DNA of 64,000 bases from Candidatus Kapaibacterium sp. (GCA_026418625.1 JAOABA010000056.1:1-64000), one strand, 5' to 3'. Numbered from the stretch's first letter, positions 34,829 to 44,690 are shown. The notes: a model not told the origin generated them from the letters alone. Numbers and translations: made by a program.

Positions 34829-36934
34829 TTAATTTTTCTCACCTGTTTTTGGTGGTGAAAACAATGAATCTTCTAAATTGGGGTTAATCTCAAAATTATA
34901 ATTGATTTCCATATTAAACATAGGATTCGAACTTTCAACTTTTTTAGGTAATAAAACCCCTCCAAAATTAGAATAATCTGAAAATGTAATAGTTACAGGA
35001 AGTGGCGGCTGACCTTTACCAACTACTTCGAATCCTTCTATTTTATTTATTAAGAATGTATTAGCATCAAAATAATATGTTCTATTCAATGATTCATTAT
35101 CGTTCATTTCAGCTTTCATTAATATCTCGTTGCCTTGTTTTCCAAGCACTTTAAGGTTATAACCAAGAGATGATAATTTAATATCATTGAAAAGAACAGC
35201 ATCAATCAATAGCTTTTTTGCTTCAGGACCTTGTTGCAATTCGGCCGGTCCTTGAACTGAAGACCAAGCATTTTCACCATCAACCCAGATTTTTTGTGAG
35301 TACATACCAAAGTCTGCGGTCTGGAATTTTTTATTAGGGACTTTGTAGTTTTCAACAATTTCAACAGGAATATTTCTCCCTTGAACAGCTAAGGAAGCTT
35401 TTCCAGTTTTTGTAAGCGTTTTAATGTTATTTATTGCATTTGAACCGCCAATTGCTTTGATATATTTTTCAATCAGTTCATTTGGTGTGATTGAAACTTT
35501 CTCCAATTTAGCTTTTTCGCCTGTCAACGGCTCAAGGTCAAGGTTATAAACGAATACTTTACCAAATTTATTAAGTTTTTCTTTTACTTCTGGAGCACCA
35601 ACAACAATTATGAATGCATTCTTGGGGTTCATATACCTTTCTGCTGAACGATGAAGGTCGTAATTACTTAGTGCTAGCATTCTTTGGGGATATGATTTTA
35701 CGCTAGCCATCGCTTTGCCGTGAAAATCTGCATTCTGAATTAATCCAGCAATAAAATTGGAACTTTCGAAATTCATCAAATATTTCCCGACCTGTGCCCT
35801 TAGAATTCTGTTTACTTCTTCTTCGGTTGGTGGTTGTGTTGCCAATAATGTCATTTGCTCCAACATTACTGCTAAAGCGGAATCTGTAACACTATTTCTA
35901 ACGTCAGCCCCACAGAAAAATCTATTCATAAATTTTAGTGATGTTTGGGAAGCATAAGGTGAATAAGTGTAAGAATATGTTTCTCTGAGTGTTCTGGAAA
36001 GGCGACCACCAAATCCGCCTCCAATCAAAGCGGCTGCCATATCAAGCGTTTCGTATTCAAAATCAAGATAATCTACAGTTCTTGTAGTAATAATAATGGT
36101 TGATTGAACTGAACCGGGTCGCTCAACAAAATAAATTCCAAGTGGCATAGGATTAATCCCCGGTAGCTTGATTCGCTCTGAATTTGCTTTAGACCAACTC
36201 AACAAGTCTTTTTCTATTGTGCTGATAATTTCTCTTTTTTTGACATCACCAGTTATAACAAGCGATGCAAAATCAGGCACAAAATATTTTTTATAGTAGT
36301 CGCGGACATCCGATAATTTTATTGATTTAATTGATTCTTCGGTTTCTTTTTTTCCATAAGGATGGTCTTCACCAAAAACCACTCTTCGTGCTAATGCTTG
36401 TGCCAATCTCGATGGTTGGGCTTTTTCCTGTTTAATTCCGGCAATTAGCTTTGGGATTAATTTGTTGAACTCACTTTCAGGAAAAGTAGGTTGAAGCAAG
36501 CAATCCTTGAAAATCTCAAAAACTGTTGGAAAGTGTCTTTTTAATGAAAACACCGATATTGTGATATAATCGGGCGTAGCAGAGACATTTATGGATGCAC
36601 CTAAACCATCGAGAGTCTTTGCAATATCCAAAGCAGTTCTTTTTCCTGCACCTTTGGTTAAAAGACTTGCTACAATATTTGCAAGTCCCGGTAGATTACC
36701 ATCTTGAGAAGTCCCCCCGGGTATTAATAAACTCAAATTAATGGTTGGTTGCTCGTTATCTTCGACCACGAATATCTTTAGACCATTTGCAAGCCTTGTT
36801 TCAGAATAATCGGGGAATTTAAATTCTTTTTCATTTAGAGGTTCGGGTTTGACGTTGGGGTCAAAATTATCCTGTGAGTAAACAAATAATTGTCCTAAAA
36901 GAAAAACCACAAGTAAAAACAAAACTCTTTTCAT
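34829..36934 (-). CDS. M16-family non-catalytic subunit with LolA-like C-terminal domain
   Basis: A 701-residue protein from the ATG at 36934; a TTG at 36949 would add five residues, but M-K-R-V-L-F-L-L gives a clean signal peptide. Residues about 40-460 form two M16 halves. In place of the zinc motif H-x-x-E-H it has G-L-A-N-I-V-A-S, so it cannot bind zinc there and should be the structural partner of the active peptidase next door. Residues about 480-700 resemble LolA-like domains (I-K-T-L-T-K-T-G-K-A, W-V-D-G-E-N-A-W). The pair is 28 bases apart and should act in the periplasm. Confidence 0.88.
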   Translation of the reverse strand: MKRVLFLLVVFLLGQLFVYSQDNFDPNVKPEPLNEKEFKFPDYSETRLANGLKIFVVEDNEQPTINLSLLIPGGTSQDGNLPGLANIVASLLTKGAGKRTALDIAKTLDGLGASINVSATPDYITISVFSLKRHFPTVFEIFKDCLLQPTFPESEFNKLIPKLIAGIKQEKAQPSRLAQALARRVVFGEDHPYGKKETEESIKSIKLSDVRDYYKKYFVPDFASLVITGDVKKREIISTIEKDLLSWSKANSERIKLPGINPMPLGIYFVERPGSVQSTIIITTRTVDYLDFEYETLDMAAALIGGGFGGRLSRTLRETYSYTYSPYASQTSLKFMNRFFCGADVRNSVTDSALAVMLEQMTLLATQPPTEEEVNRILRAQVGKYLMNFESSNFIAGLIQNADFHGKAMASVKSYPQRMLALSNYDLHRSAERYMNPKNAFIIVVGAPEVKEKLNKFGKVFVYNLDLEPLTGEKAKLEKVSITPNELIEKYIKAIGGSNAINNIKTLTKTGKASLAVQGRNIPVEIVENYKVPNKKFQTADFGMYSQKIWVDGENAWSSVQGPAELQQGPEAKKLLIDAVLFNDIKLSSLGYNLKVLGKQGNEILMKAEMNDNESLNRTYYFDANTFLINKIEGFEVVGKGQPPLPVTITFSDYSNFGGVLLPKKVESSNPMFNMEINYNFEINPNLEDSLFSPPKTGEKN

Positions 36935-36962
36935 ATCTTTTCTTCTCAATTATGTAATAAAA

Positions 36963-38303
36963 TTAACTTTGTTTAGGGACATAGATTAAAACAACTTTCT
37001 TATCAGTATCCAGATATTTTTTAGCAACTCTCTGAATATCTTCTTTAGTAACCTTCAGATATTTTTCTAAATCAGTATTGACTAAATCAGGATTGCCAAG
37101 GAATTGCCAAGTCATAGATAAATCCTGAGCTTTTTTAAGAACATTCTTTTTATCGCGTATGAATTCTACTTCCAAGATATTTTTTGCTTTGGTTAATTCT
37201 TCATCTGTAATACCGTTTTTTACTATTTTATTAATTTCATCATAAATCAACTTTTCGACATCCTCGATTTTCTTTCCCGGAGAAGCAACGCCATAAAATA
37301 AAACTCCACCAATCTTATGAAAAGACAAGTTGTTTGAAGCTGCTTGAACAGCCACTTGTTCTTTGTCAACTAATCTTTGATATAATCTTGAACTTTCGCC
37401 ACGTGATAAAATCTGGTTTAATAGCTCAAAAGCATAAATGTCGTTATCCAACATTGAGGGTGCTCGATAGCTGATAAATACAGCAGGTAATTGGGCTTTC
37501 TGGTCTTCGACTATCTCCCTGTAGCCTTCTTTTAGTTCCGCAATTTTAAAAGGTTCTCTTTTTGGGGTTGGAGCGGGAGGTATATTTCCAAAATAGTCAC
37601 GAACAAGCTTTTTAGTTTCTTGTATGTCTATATCACCAACAATAGCCAAAACAGCATTATTTGGCTGGTAAAAATTGTCATAAAACGTTCTAAATTCATC
37701 AATTGTTGCTTTGTCAATATGTTGTTCACTACCAATAGGTGTCCAAGCATAGGAACTTCCTTTGAAAAGGTGCTGCACGGTTTTTTCGAGCATAGTTCCA
37801 TAAGGTGTGTTGTCGTTTCTCATTTTCCTTTCTTCCTTGACAACTCCCCTTTGTGTTTCTACTCCAATTGTGTCAACTTTGAGTCCTCTCATTCTTGAGG
37901 ATTCAACCCATAACGGCAGTTTGATTTCATTAGAAGGAACTTTGATAAAATACGAGGTTTGGTCGAACCCAGTGCTCGCATTCAGTTGTCCTCCAGCTTC
38001 ATCAACAAATTTATCAATTGAAGCTCTTTCATAATTTTTTGAAGCTTCGAACATCAAATGCTCAAAGAAATGGGCAAACCCTGTTCTATCGGGGTTTTCA
38101 TCTTTTGAACCTACCATATAGTTCACAACAACAGCTACTACTGGAGCGCTTTTGTCCACACTATAAATTACCTTGAGTCCGTTCGGCAAAGAATCTTTAA
38201 CAAAATTAATCTTGTTAAATTCAACTCTTTCAAGTGAAAATAAATTGTTAATGCTAAAAGTTAATATCAGAAATGGCAGAATAAATTTAATTCTTTTCAT
38301 CAT
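36963..38303 (-). CDS. M16-family zinc metallopeptidase, catalytic subunit
   Basis: A 446-residue protein with a signal peptide (about 1-24). The active M16 half carries H78-F-F-E81-H82, followed about 70-80 residues later by the acidic segment V-V-K-E-E-R that should supply the third zinc ligand. The C-terminal half contains the R-G-E-S-S-R-L-Y-Q motif typical of M16 chamber closure. It degrades peptides in the periplasm together with the zinc-less partner encoded downstream. Two adjacent ATG codons (38303 and 38300) are possible starts. Confidence 0.93.
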   Translation of the reverse strand: MMKRIKFILPFLILTFSINNLFSLERVEFNKINFVKDSLPNGLKVIYSVDKSAPVVAVVVNYMVGSKDENPDRTGFAHFFEHLMFEASKNYERASIDKFVDEAGGQLNASTGFDQTSYFIKVPSNEIKLPLWVESSRMRGLKVDTIGVETQRGVVKEERKMRNDNTPYGTMLEKTVQHLFKGSSYAWTPIGSEQHIDKATIDEFRTFYDNFYQPNNAVLAIVGDIDIQETKKLVRDYFGNIPPAPTPKREPFKIAELKEGYREIVEDQKAQLPAVFISYRAPSMLDNDIYAFELLNQILSRGESSRLYQRLVDKEQVAVQAASNNLSFHKIGGVLFYGVASPGKKIEDVEKLIYDEINKIVKNGITDEELTKAKNILEVEFIRDKKNVLKKAQDLSMTWQFLGNPDLVNTDLEKYLKVTKEDIQRVAKKYLDTDKKVVLIYVPKQS

Positions 38304-38351
38304 TAATCCTAAAATATGATTTCAAATGTTATAATACGTAAACTTTTTTAA

Positions 38352-38921
38352 TTAGTTCAATAATTTTTCAATTTCTGGTGCAATTTCTTCCGGGGTTTTA
38401 TTGGAGCCAAAGCGGTCAACAACATTACCGTTTTTATCAATAAGGAATTTAGTAAAATTCCATTTAATATCCTTTGTTCCCATAATGCCCGGCTTTTTAT
38501 CTTTAAGATAGATGTAAAGAGGATGAGCTCCATCCCCATTCACATCAATTTTATCAAAAAGTCGGAAAGTAACATCATATTTCGATGAGCAAAAGTTTTT
38601 TATTTCTTCATTGGTTCCGGGTTCCTGATTCCCAAACTGATTGCAGGGAAATGCTAAAATCTCGAATCCTTTGTCTTTATATTTTCTGTAAATTGCTTCA
38701 AGACCTGAATATTGTTTGGTGTAGCCACAATAGCTTGCCACGTTTACAATCAGAAGGACTTTCCCTTGATATTCTGATAAGTTGACCTCTTTCCCGTCAA
38801 TGTCTTTGACAACAAAATCATATACACTATTCATTTTTAACTCCTGAGTTTTCTTGTCATTACAAGATAGATTGCTAAATAAGCTAATAATTAGAAATAT
38901 CAAAATTAATATGTTTTTCAT
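38352..38921 (-). CDS. Glutathione peroxidase-family lipoprotein
   Basis: A 189-residue protein from the ATG at 38921, which has an AGAGG ribosome site; a TTG at 38966 is less likely. The signal segment ends in a lipobox at C20 (N-L-S-C). The thioredoxin-fold domain has N-V-A-S-Y-C-G-Y-T with the peroxidatic cysteine (not selenocysteine), F-P-C-N-Q-F with the glutamine and likely resolving cysteine, and K-W-N-F-T-K-F with the active-site tryptophan and asparagine. It should reduce lipid or hydrogen peroxides at the envelope, probably using thioredoxin-like donors. Confidence 0.92.
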   Translation of the reverse strand: MKNILILIFLIISLFSNLSCNDKKTQELKMNSVYDFVVKDIDGKEVNLSEYQGKVLLIVNVASYCGYTKQYSGLEAIYRKYKDKGFEILAFPCNQFGNQEPGTNEEIKNFCSSKYDVTFRLFDKIDVNGDGAHPLYIYLKDKKPGIMGTKDIKWNFTKFLIDKNGNVVDRFGSNKTPEEIAPEIEKLLN

Positions 38922-39033
38922 ATAACCTCTTTTAATTTTTAAGCTTTTCAATTGACGTAATATCAATTTGATTATTCTTTATAATGATTTTTAAATCTAT
39001 CTAAACTTGATTTGTTAAATTTGTTATTTTTTC

Positions 39034-40695
39034 TTGGATAAAAAAGTGAAAAAGGGGAAAAACATATTACTATCTTTACTAACAGGTTTTTTACTTGGGA
39101 TATCCTTCCCACCAATGCCTTTTTCTCTTTTAGCTTTTATCGCTTTTGTGCCGCTCTTCTCAGTATTGGAGAAAAAGCCCAAAAGACCATACCTTTTAAT
39201 CTATTTTTCTTTTTCTTTGTATCATTTAATAAGCAATTGGTGGTTAAGCAGTTGGCAGTCTGATACTGATCCATACCTCATTGTATCAGGTATAGCTGTT
39301 TGGCTTGTCCATCCTTTATTTTTTATACTCCCTTCTATCATTTATAAAATTATAAGGAAAAAGCTTTCATTTGAATTTTCTATAATGATTTTTCCCTTTA
39401 TTTGGACTGTCTTTGAGTGGTTCAGGACATTTGGAGACTTGGCATATCCTTGGCTGACTATTGGTTACACTCAGGTTTATAATCTTTACTGGTTGCAATT
39501 TATTGATTTAACAGGAATTTTCGGGGCAAGCTTTTTCATTGTTTTGTTTAATTCCATATTTTTAATAATTCTGAAAAAAATTCAGAGCAATAAATTACTT
39601 CCGAACCCCGTTGGTTTTTTAAAAATAAAAAATTTAAAGCTTTTATTATTATCTCTTATAGCGATTATCATCATACCTTATATTTATGGCTTTGTTAAGG
39701 TCAATGAATATAATTTTGAGAAAATAAAAGACAGTAGCAAATTTGCAAGAATCGGGGTTGTTCAAGGGAATATTAATCCTTGGCGGAAATGGGAAATAAG
39801 CACATTAGAACAAATCTTTCTTCATAAAAATCTGCAGGATTCTCTTATTAACACGGTTGGAAAATTAGATTTAGTGATTTGGCCCGAAACTGCTATAACC
39901 TTTCATAGTATAGAATTAAATTCTGAATATAATTTCAATTTTTTGATTGAAGACCTTGTCGAAAAGCAAACATCTCTTTTAACAGGATTTGCAGATATAG
40001 TATTTTTGAAACCCGGCGAAAAAATATCAGCTACTTCAAAAAAATTCTTTGGTGATGAAACAAGATATTACAATTCCTATAATTCTGTTCTTGTTCTAAA
40101 TTACTTTGAAGATAAAACCAAAAATCCTCAAATATATCATAAAATGAAATTGACCCCTTTCGGCGAGAGGGTGCCTTATGTTGAACACCTTAAATTTGCA
40201 TTAAAATGGCTTGAATGGGGGGTTGGGATTTCAAGTTGGTCTATTGGAACCGAACAGAAGAATTTAATAATTGAAAACCCTGAACAAAATTTTAAAATTG
40301 CACCAATAATTTGCATTGAGTCAGTTTATCCCGAATTCGTGTCGAACTTTTCAAAATTAGGTGCTGATATCCTTTGTGTGATTACAAACGACGGTTGGTA
40401 TGATTATACTTTCGGTCCTGAACAACATTATCAGATAGCCGTAGCTCGAGCAATTGAGAACAGAAAATTTTTGGTTAGGTGTGCAAACACAGGGATTTCG
40501 GGAGTAATTCAACCTACGGGTTTTTCTTTGATAAAAGCTCCACAGTATTCAAGAATGGCGTTTGCGTCCGAAGTTCCCATAATTAAAGGATCAACATTTT
40601 ATGCTCAATATGGAGATTGGCTTCCCTTATCTTCTCTTTTCATTCTAATTGGTGTTATTATCCTTGTTATTATAAAATCTTTTGTTAAAAAATAA
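39034..40695 (+). CDS. lnt: Apolipoprotein N-acyltransferase
   Basis: A 553-residue protein: an N-terminal membrane region of several helices (about 8-225), a nitrilase-like periplasmic domain and one C-terminal helix. The catalytic triad is E285 (W-P-E-T-A), K370 (Y-H-K-M-K-L-x-P-F-G-E) and C427 (I-I-C-I-E). It adds the third acyl chain to lipoproteins, which fits the many lipobox proteins around it. The start is TTG; a GTG four codons on is the alternative. A TAAATTTG box lies 11 bases upstream of the TTG, very close for a promoter. Confidence 0.94.
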   Translation: MDKKVKKGKNILLSLLTGFLLGISFPPMPFSLLAFIAFVPLFSVLEKKPKRPYLLIYFSFSLYHLISNWWLSSWQSDTDPYLIVSGIAVWLVHPLFFILPSIIYKIIRKKLSFEFSIMIFPFIWTVFEWFRTFGDLAYPWLTIGYTQVYNLYWLQFIDLTGIFGASFFIVLFNSIFLIILKKIQSNKLLPNPVGFLKIKNLKLLLLSLIAIIIIPYIYGFVKVNEYNFEKIKDSSKFARIGVVQGNINPWRKWEISTLEQIFLHKNLQDSLINTVGKLDLVIWPETAITFHSIELNSEYNFNFLIEDLVEKQTSLLTGFADIVFLKPGEKISATSKKFFGDETRYYNSYNSVLVLNYFEDKTKNPQIYHKMKLTPFGERVPYVEHLKFALKWLEWGVGISSWSIGTEQKNLIIENPEQNFKIAPIICIESVYPEFVSNFSKLGADILCVITNDGWYDYTFGPEQHYQIAVARAIENRKFLVRCANTGISGVIQPTGFSLIKAPQYSRMAFASEVPIIKGSTFYAQYGDWLPLSSLFILIGVIILVIIKSFVKK

Positions 40696-40763
40696 GTTTT
40701 ATTATCAAGAAAATTATTTTTAAGTTTGTGTTATAATATTAACTCATAAATTTTTGGGGGGTT

Positions 40764-41540
40764 ATGAGAAAGTTAATAATTTTAGTTTTTAGTATTTTTA
40801 TCATTTTTAGTTATTTAGCTCAATCTCAAGCTGAAAGAGTAAGAGTTTATCTAAAGCAAATATCATTAGGCAAAATGGAAGAAGCAAGAAAGGCTCTTCC
40901 TGATTTACTAGCTGATTATCCTGATGATCCAGCCGTTATGATGCTTCACGGGTCAGTCCTCGAGGATATTAATAAGTCAATTTTAATTTTTGAAAGACTT
41001 GTGAAAAAATATCCCTTAAATGAATTTGCTAATGATGCTTGGTGGAAGATTATTCAGTATTATGCACTTAAAGGAGATACAAGCAAAGCCCGACAAGAAT
41101 TGGAAAATATGAAGAAGAATTTCCCAAACTCGAATTATATTTCTCCAGCGTCTGACTTAGTTAGAACTGCTGTTTCTCTTTTTAAATCAGGTGTTAAGCC
41201 TATTCAAACAACGAAAAGTAATGAAGAGACTAATCAATCAGACACACAAATAAAGAAAAGCCAAACAACTCAGCAAAATCAAATAATTGAAGATGAAGAG
41301 GATGATAAAATTTCTTATGGGTTGCAAGTCGGTGTTTATAGCACTATGGATGCAGCAAAAGCGGAAGTTGAAAGGTTTAAAAAGCTGAGGCTACGAGCTG
41401 AAATAATCACCAAAAAAATTGATAAAAATACAATGTATGCTGTGATTATTGGAGATTACGCTACAAGAGAAGCTGCAGAAGCTGCTAAAAATATCGTTTC
41501 ACCTCAATGCGGCTGTGACCCATTGATTTTTGTTAAGTAA
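40764..41540 (+). CDS. TPR and SPOR domain protein, exported
   Basis: A 258-residue protein with a signal peptide (about 1-21, ending Q-S-Q). Two or three TPR-like helices (about 25-140) are followed by a polar glutamine/serine-rich linker (about 145-185) and a SPOR domain (about 188-255; Y-G-L-Q-V-G-V-Y-S, A-V-I-I-G-D-Y-A-T-R-E-A-A). SPOR domains bind denuded septal peptidoglycan, so a division or cell-wall role is likely. The ATG is preceded at two bases by GGGGGG. It is convergent with the gene at 41558. Confidence 0.85.
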   Translation: MRKLIILVFSIFIIFSYLAQSQAERVRVYLKQISLGKMEEARKALPDLLADYPDDPAVMMLHGSVLEDINKSILIFERLVKKYPLNEFANDAWWKIIQYYALKGDTSKARQELENMKKNFPNSNYISPASDLVRTAVSLFKSGVKPIQTTKSNEETNQSDTQIKKSQTTQQNQIIEDEEDDKISYGLQVGVYSTMDAAKAEVERFKKLRLRAEIITKKIDKNTMYAVIIGDYATREAAEAAKNIVSPQCGCDPLIFVK

Positions 41541-41557
41541 GAATCTGATTTCTTTCT

Positions 41558-42790
41558 TTATTTAATTAAATTGAATTTAAGCAGGTTAGTGTTTAGTTTT
41601 GATTTGATTAAAATAAAGTAAATACCCGAAGTTAAATTGTCAGATGATAATTTATAAAAATTTAATCCTTTCAGGATTTCAAAATTTTGATTTATTAGTG
41701 AATTTCCGTTCAAATCGAAAATATCATAAGTTGCAGGAGTGCTTTCATCGCTAAAAATCTGAAGAAGAATTTCCCCATTATCACTATTTACCGAAAAAGA
41801 TTGTTCGCTGTTATCTTTGATCTGTTCACTCGATGTTAATTCCCTTGAATAATCGTAAACCCTTTTAGAATAAAAAACCCAATTATCATCTTTCCAAACA
41901 TTCAAATAAATTTCGTTGATTGTTAAATTTAAATTATAATTATAAAATTGTTTCCAAACGTTATTCCATTTATTTTTATCCCAAATAGAATAATACCATT
42001 CTATAAGTTTGAAAAATTTATCGTAATAAAAATATTCAAAAGAGTTATTTACCCAGATAGAATCAAGATAACTAAGTGTTAATGTAGAATCTTTTAAATT
42101 CAAGTCGGAATAACTGTTTTTTACTTTTCTAAAAGGCTCCCATTTTTGATTGTTCCATTTGTAGTAAGTATTTTCTAATTCACTTCCAAATTTATTATAT
42201 GTATATTCAATTTTGAAATAATTTTCCCACTGACCGTTTTCCCAAATTTTGGATATCCACTCAGAATTCTGATTAAGATTGTTAAGCAGAAATGTGTCTT
42301 GAGAGTGATATTTCCATTCATTATCTACCCAAGTTCTGCTGATTCTTTTTTTCAATTTTTGGTTGTCATAATAATAATTAGTTATTCTTTCAGAGAAAAT
42401 CCAAGTGTTATTTTCCCATCTTTCTGAAATTTCTTCGTAAAGCAAACCAAGTGTATTATATTTATATGACCAACGCATAGCATTGACCCAATTGTCAAGA
42501 TTCCATTTGAGGTATAATTTATCGGTGTTTCTTCCTAAAGAATCATAATAGAATAGCCATTTTGCGGAAAAAACCCAAGTGGAGTCTTTCCAATTATAAA
42601 TTATTATTTGTCTTGGTAAGTTAATATTATTGCTGTCGTCATCCTTTAATTCAATCAAAGTTTCATTAAATGTATTATGCTTATCTAATAAAATTTCTTT
42701 TGAGAACAATTTGTCATAATTTGCATAGATAAGTAAAGTTAGAAAGAAAAACAGCTGAAATAATTTTAATATTTGAAAAAAATTAGTCAT
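41558..42790 (-). CDS. Tryptophan-rich repeat protein with T9SS sorting domain
   Basis: A 410-residue secreted protein. The N-terminal hydrophobic segment (about 5-25) acts as the signal. About eight to nine repeats of some 35-40 residues follow (residues 50-320), each with a W-x-x-x-x-W or W-x-N-x-x-W core and a Y-x-Y/Y-x-D-x strand. The spacing suggests a beta-propeller or elongated beta structure like RHS/YD-type proteins. The C-terminal 75 residues resemble a T9SS sorting domain (T-Y-D-I-F-D-L-N-G-N ... G-I-Y-F-I-L-I). The function is not recognisable. Only 14 bases separate it from coaD upstream. Confidence 0.72.
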   Translation of the reverse strand: MTNFFQILKLFQLFFFLTLLIYANYDKLFSKEILLDKHNTFNETLIELKDDDSNNINLPRQIIIYNWKDSTWVFSAKWLFYYDSLGRNTDKLYLKWNLDNWVNAMRWSYKYNTLGLLYEEISERWENNTWIFSERITNYYYDNQKLKKRISRTWVDNEWKYHSQDTFLLNNLNQNSEWISKIWENGQWENYFKIEYTYNKFGSELENTYYKWNNQKWEPFRKVKNSYSDLNLKDSTLTLSYLDSIWVNNSFEYFYYDKFFKLIEWYYSIWDKNKWNNVWKQFYNYNLNLTINEIYLNVWKDDNWVFYSKRVYDYSRELTSSEQIKDNSEQSFSVNSDNGEILLQIFSDESTPATYDIFDLNGNSLINQNFEILKGLNFYKLSSDNLTSGIYFILIKSKLNTNLLKFNLIK

Positions 42791-42804
42791 TATAACAAAT
42801 TATC

Positions 42805-43284
42805 TTAAAATTTTTCTTTTAATTTTTTTGAAACGAATTCCGACACGAATTCATCAACATTTTGACCATATTTAGCAAGTTCCCTAATAATACTTGAATT
42901 CAAGTAAGTATATTTTTCATGAGGCATTAAAAATATTGTTGTAACCTCAGGCTCTAATTTTCTATTCATCAAAGCAATTTGGAATTCGTATTCGAAATCG
43001 GATATAGCTCGAATTCCACGTATGATAGCTTTAGCTTTCTTTTTTCGAGCAAAATCAACGGTTAGTCCTTTGTGTAGTTCAATTTCTACATTTTTTAGAT
43101 GGTTTAAGGACTGAACTGCCATTTCATATCTTTCTTCTTCAGAAAACAGGGTTGTTTTTTTTGAGTTAATTGATATAACTACAATGACTTTATCAAAAAG
43201 TTGAGCTGCCCTTTCAATTACATCAACGTGTCCGTTCGTAATTGGGTCAAATGTGCCGGGATAAATGGCTATTCTTTCGCTCAT
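42805..43284 (-). CDS. coaD: Phosphopantetheine adenylyltransferase
   Basis: A 159-residue enzyme of the penultimate step of coenzyme A synthesis. Motifs are Y-P-G-T-F-D-P-I-T-N-G-H-V-D (nucleotide-binding T/HxGH loop), G-I-R-A-I-S-D-F-E-Y-E (pantetheine site) and Y-L-N-S-S-I-I-R-E-L (ISSxxxR-like). Length is standard. Its ATG overlaps the stop codon of the upstream permease gene (ATGA), indicating coupled translation. Confidence 0.96.
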   Translation of the reverse strand: MSERIAIYPGTFDPITNGHVDVIERAAQLFDKVIVVISINSKKTTLFSEEERYEMAVQSLNHLKNVEIELHKGLTVDFARKKKAKAIIRGIRAISDFEYEFQIALMNRKLEPEVTTIFLMPHEKYTYLNSSIIRELAKYGQNVDEFVSEFVSKKLKEKF

Positions 43285-44564
43285 ACAATTTTTGTTACTT
43301 TATAACCAATATCTTCGATAGCTTTTTTAAGATTGACAATGTCAACATCACCTTCAACCCAAGCTGAGTTATCAACAAGACTTACGTCGAATTCTTTCAC
43401 ACCTTCGGTTTTTTCAATTGCTTTTTTGACATTTGCAACGCAATGATTACAAGTCATTCCTTCTATGTTCAGTTTTATCATATTGCTTAAATCCACTTTT
43501 GGAACATTTTCATTTTTTCTAAAATACTTAGAAATGGTTTTCCTATAGACGGACGAAATTAATAATACTGCAAATAAAATTGAAACAATAAAATAAAACA
43601 ATGGTGTTGAATGAGTTGTATGGTCGTGTATATGTGCTATCTGGCTCATTGGATCAATCGAAAATAATTTAAAGATAAGGTCTAATAATAAGCCAAACAA
43701 GATTGATAGCACTGATATAGCAGCAATGTAAGCGATAGTTAAATTTTTCCCAATTACTTTTAAAAGTATAGTTATCGAGGCTGCATTTGTTGCCGGTCCA
43801 GCAGCAAGAAACACAAAAGCTACTCCGGGCGAGAAACCTTTCATTATTAGGCTTATTGCTATTGGTATTGATGCGGTAGCACAGACATACATTGGAATTC
43901 CAACTGCTAACATAATTAGCATTCCCAACAATCCATTATTATAGCCTTTATCGAGAAAAAAGCCATCGGGTATGAAATAAGTTATCAAACCAGCAATCAG
44001 TAAACCAATTATAAACTGAATCGAAATATCATCAAGAAATTCAACAAAAGAATATCTTAAAGTATTTTTTATTCTTTCAGGAAATGGTAATTTTTTTTCG
44101 TTGATTTTTATAACATTATTATTTTTTTTCTCATCGGTTTTATTATCAAGTTCGGGAGATTTTATGAACTGCCCAAAAACCCCGCCTATAATACCCATAA
44201 AAAAAGCTGCTATTGGACGATAAATAGCTATTATTGGTCCCATCATACCATAAGTAGCTATGATGCTGTCGAAACCTGTTTGAGGCGTAGCAATCAAAAA
44301 GGATAATACCGCTCCCTTTGAAGCTCCGTTTTTAGCAAGGTAAACTGTTGATGGTATTACACCGCAAGAACAAAGGGGAAGAGGAATTCCAAAAAGAGCA
44401 GCTTTAAAAGTGGATAAAAAATTGTTTTTTCCGGAATGCTTTATTATAAATTCTTTATTTATCAATAGGTTAAGTAATGCCACAAATACTAATCCCAGCA
44501 TTATATATGGTGCCATCTCCAGAAATAACAGCCATATAACTCGCAATATATCTAAGATAATCAT
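43281..44564 (-). CDS. ArsP/DUF318-type permease fused to a heavy-metal-associated (HMA) domain
   Basis: A 427-residue inner-membrane protein with about eight to nine helices (residues 5-345) and the PF03773 features P-L-P-L-C-S-C-G-V-I-P and A-T-P-Q-T-G-x-D. The C-terminal 65 residues are a ferredoxin-like HMA domain with G-M-T-C372-N-H-C375, as in CopZ and metal-ATPase N-termini. The permease family exports organoarsenicals or other soft-metal species. The fused HMA suggests a soft metal ion as cargo or regulator, which is inference. A histidine-rich loop H-I-H-D-H-T-T-H-S lies before the last helix. Confidence 0.88.
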   Translation of the reverse strand: MIILDILRVIWLLFLEMAPYIMLGLVFVALLNLLINKEFIIKHSGKNNFLSTFKAALFGIPLPLCSCGVIPSTVYLAKNGASKGAVLSFLIATPQTGFDSIIATYGMMGPIIAIYRPIAAFFMGIIGGVFGQFIKSPELDNKTDEKKNNNVIKINEKKLPFPERIKNTLRYSFVEFLDDISIQFIIGLLIAGLITYFIPDGFFLDKGYNNGLLGMLIMLAVGIPMYVCATASIPIAISLIMKGFSPGVAFVFLAAGPATNAASITILLKVIGKNLTIAYIAAISVLSILFGLLLDLIFKLFSIDPMSQIAHIHDHTTHSTPLFYFIVSILFAVLLISSVYRKTISKYFRKNENVPKVDLSNMIKLNIEGMTCNHCVANVKKAIEKTEGVKEFDVSLVDNSAWVEGDVDIVNLKKAIEDIGYKVTKIV

Positions 44565-44690
44565 ATCAAATTAAAAAACTAATTAACTTAATAAAATTTA
44601 AGAAGATTAATCTTTTCAAATATTATAGTTACAGCCAATTTAAAATTTTTTTAGATAAATTTTATCTTTGCAAAATTAATCTACTCTTCT

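Noticed and set aside
44655-44670. TATCTTTG box as a plus-strand promoter
   Set aside because: It points into the 3' end of a minus-strand gene, with no downstream plus-strand gene to drive.
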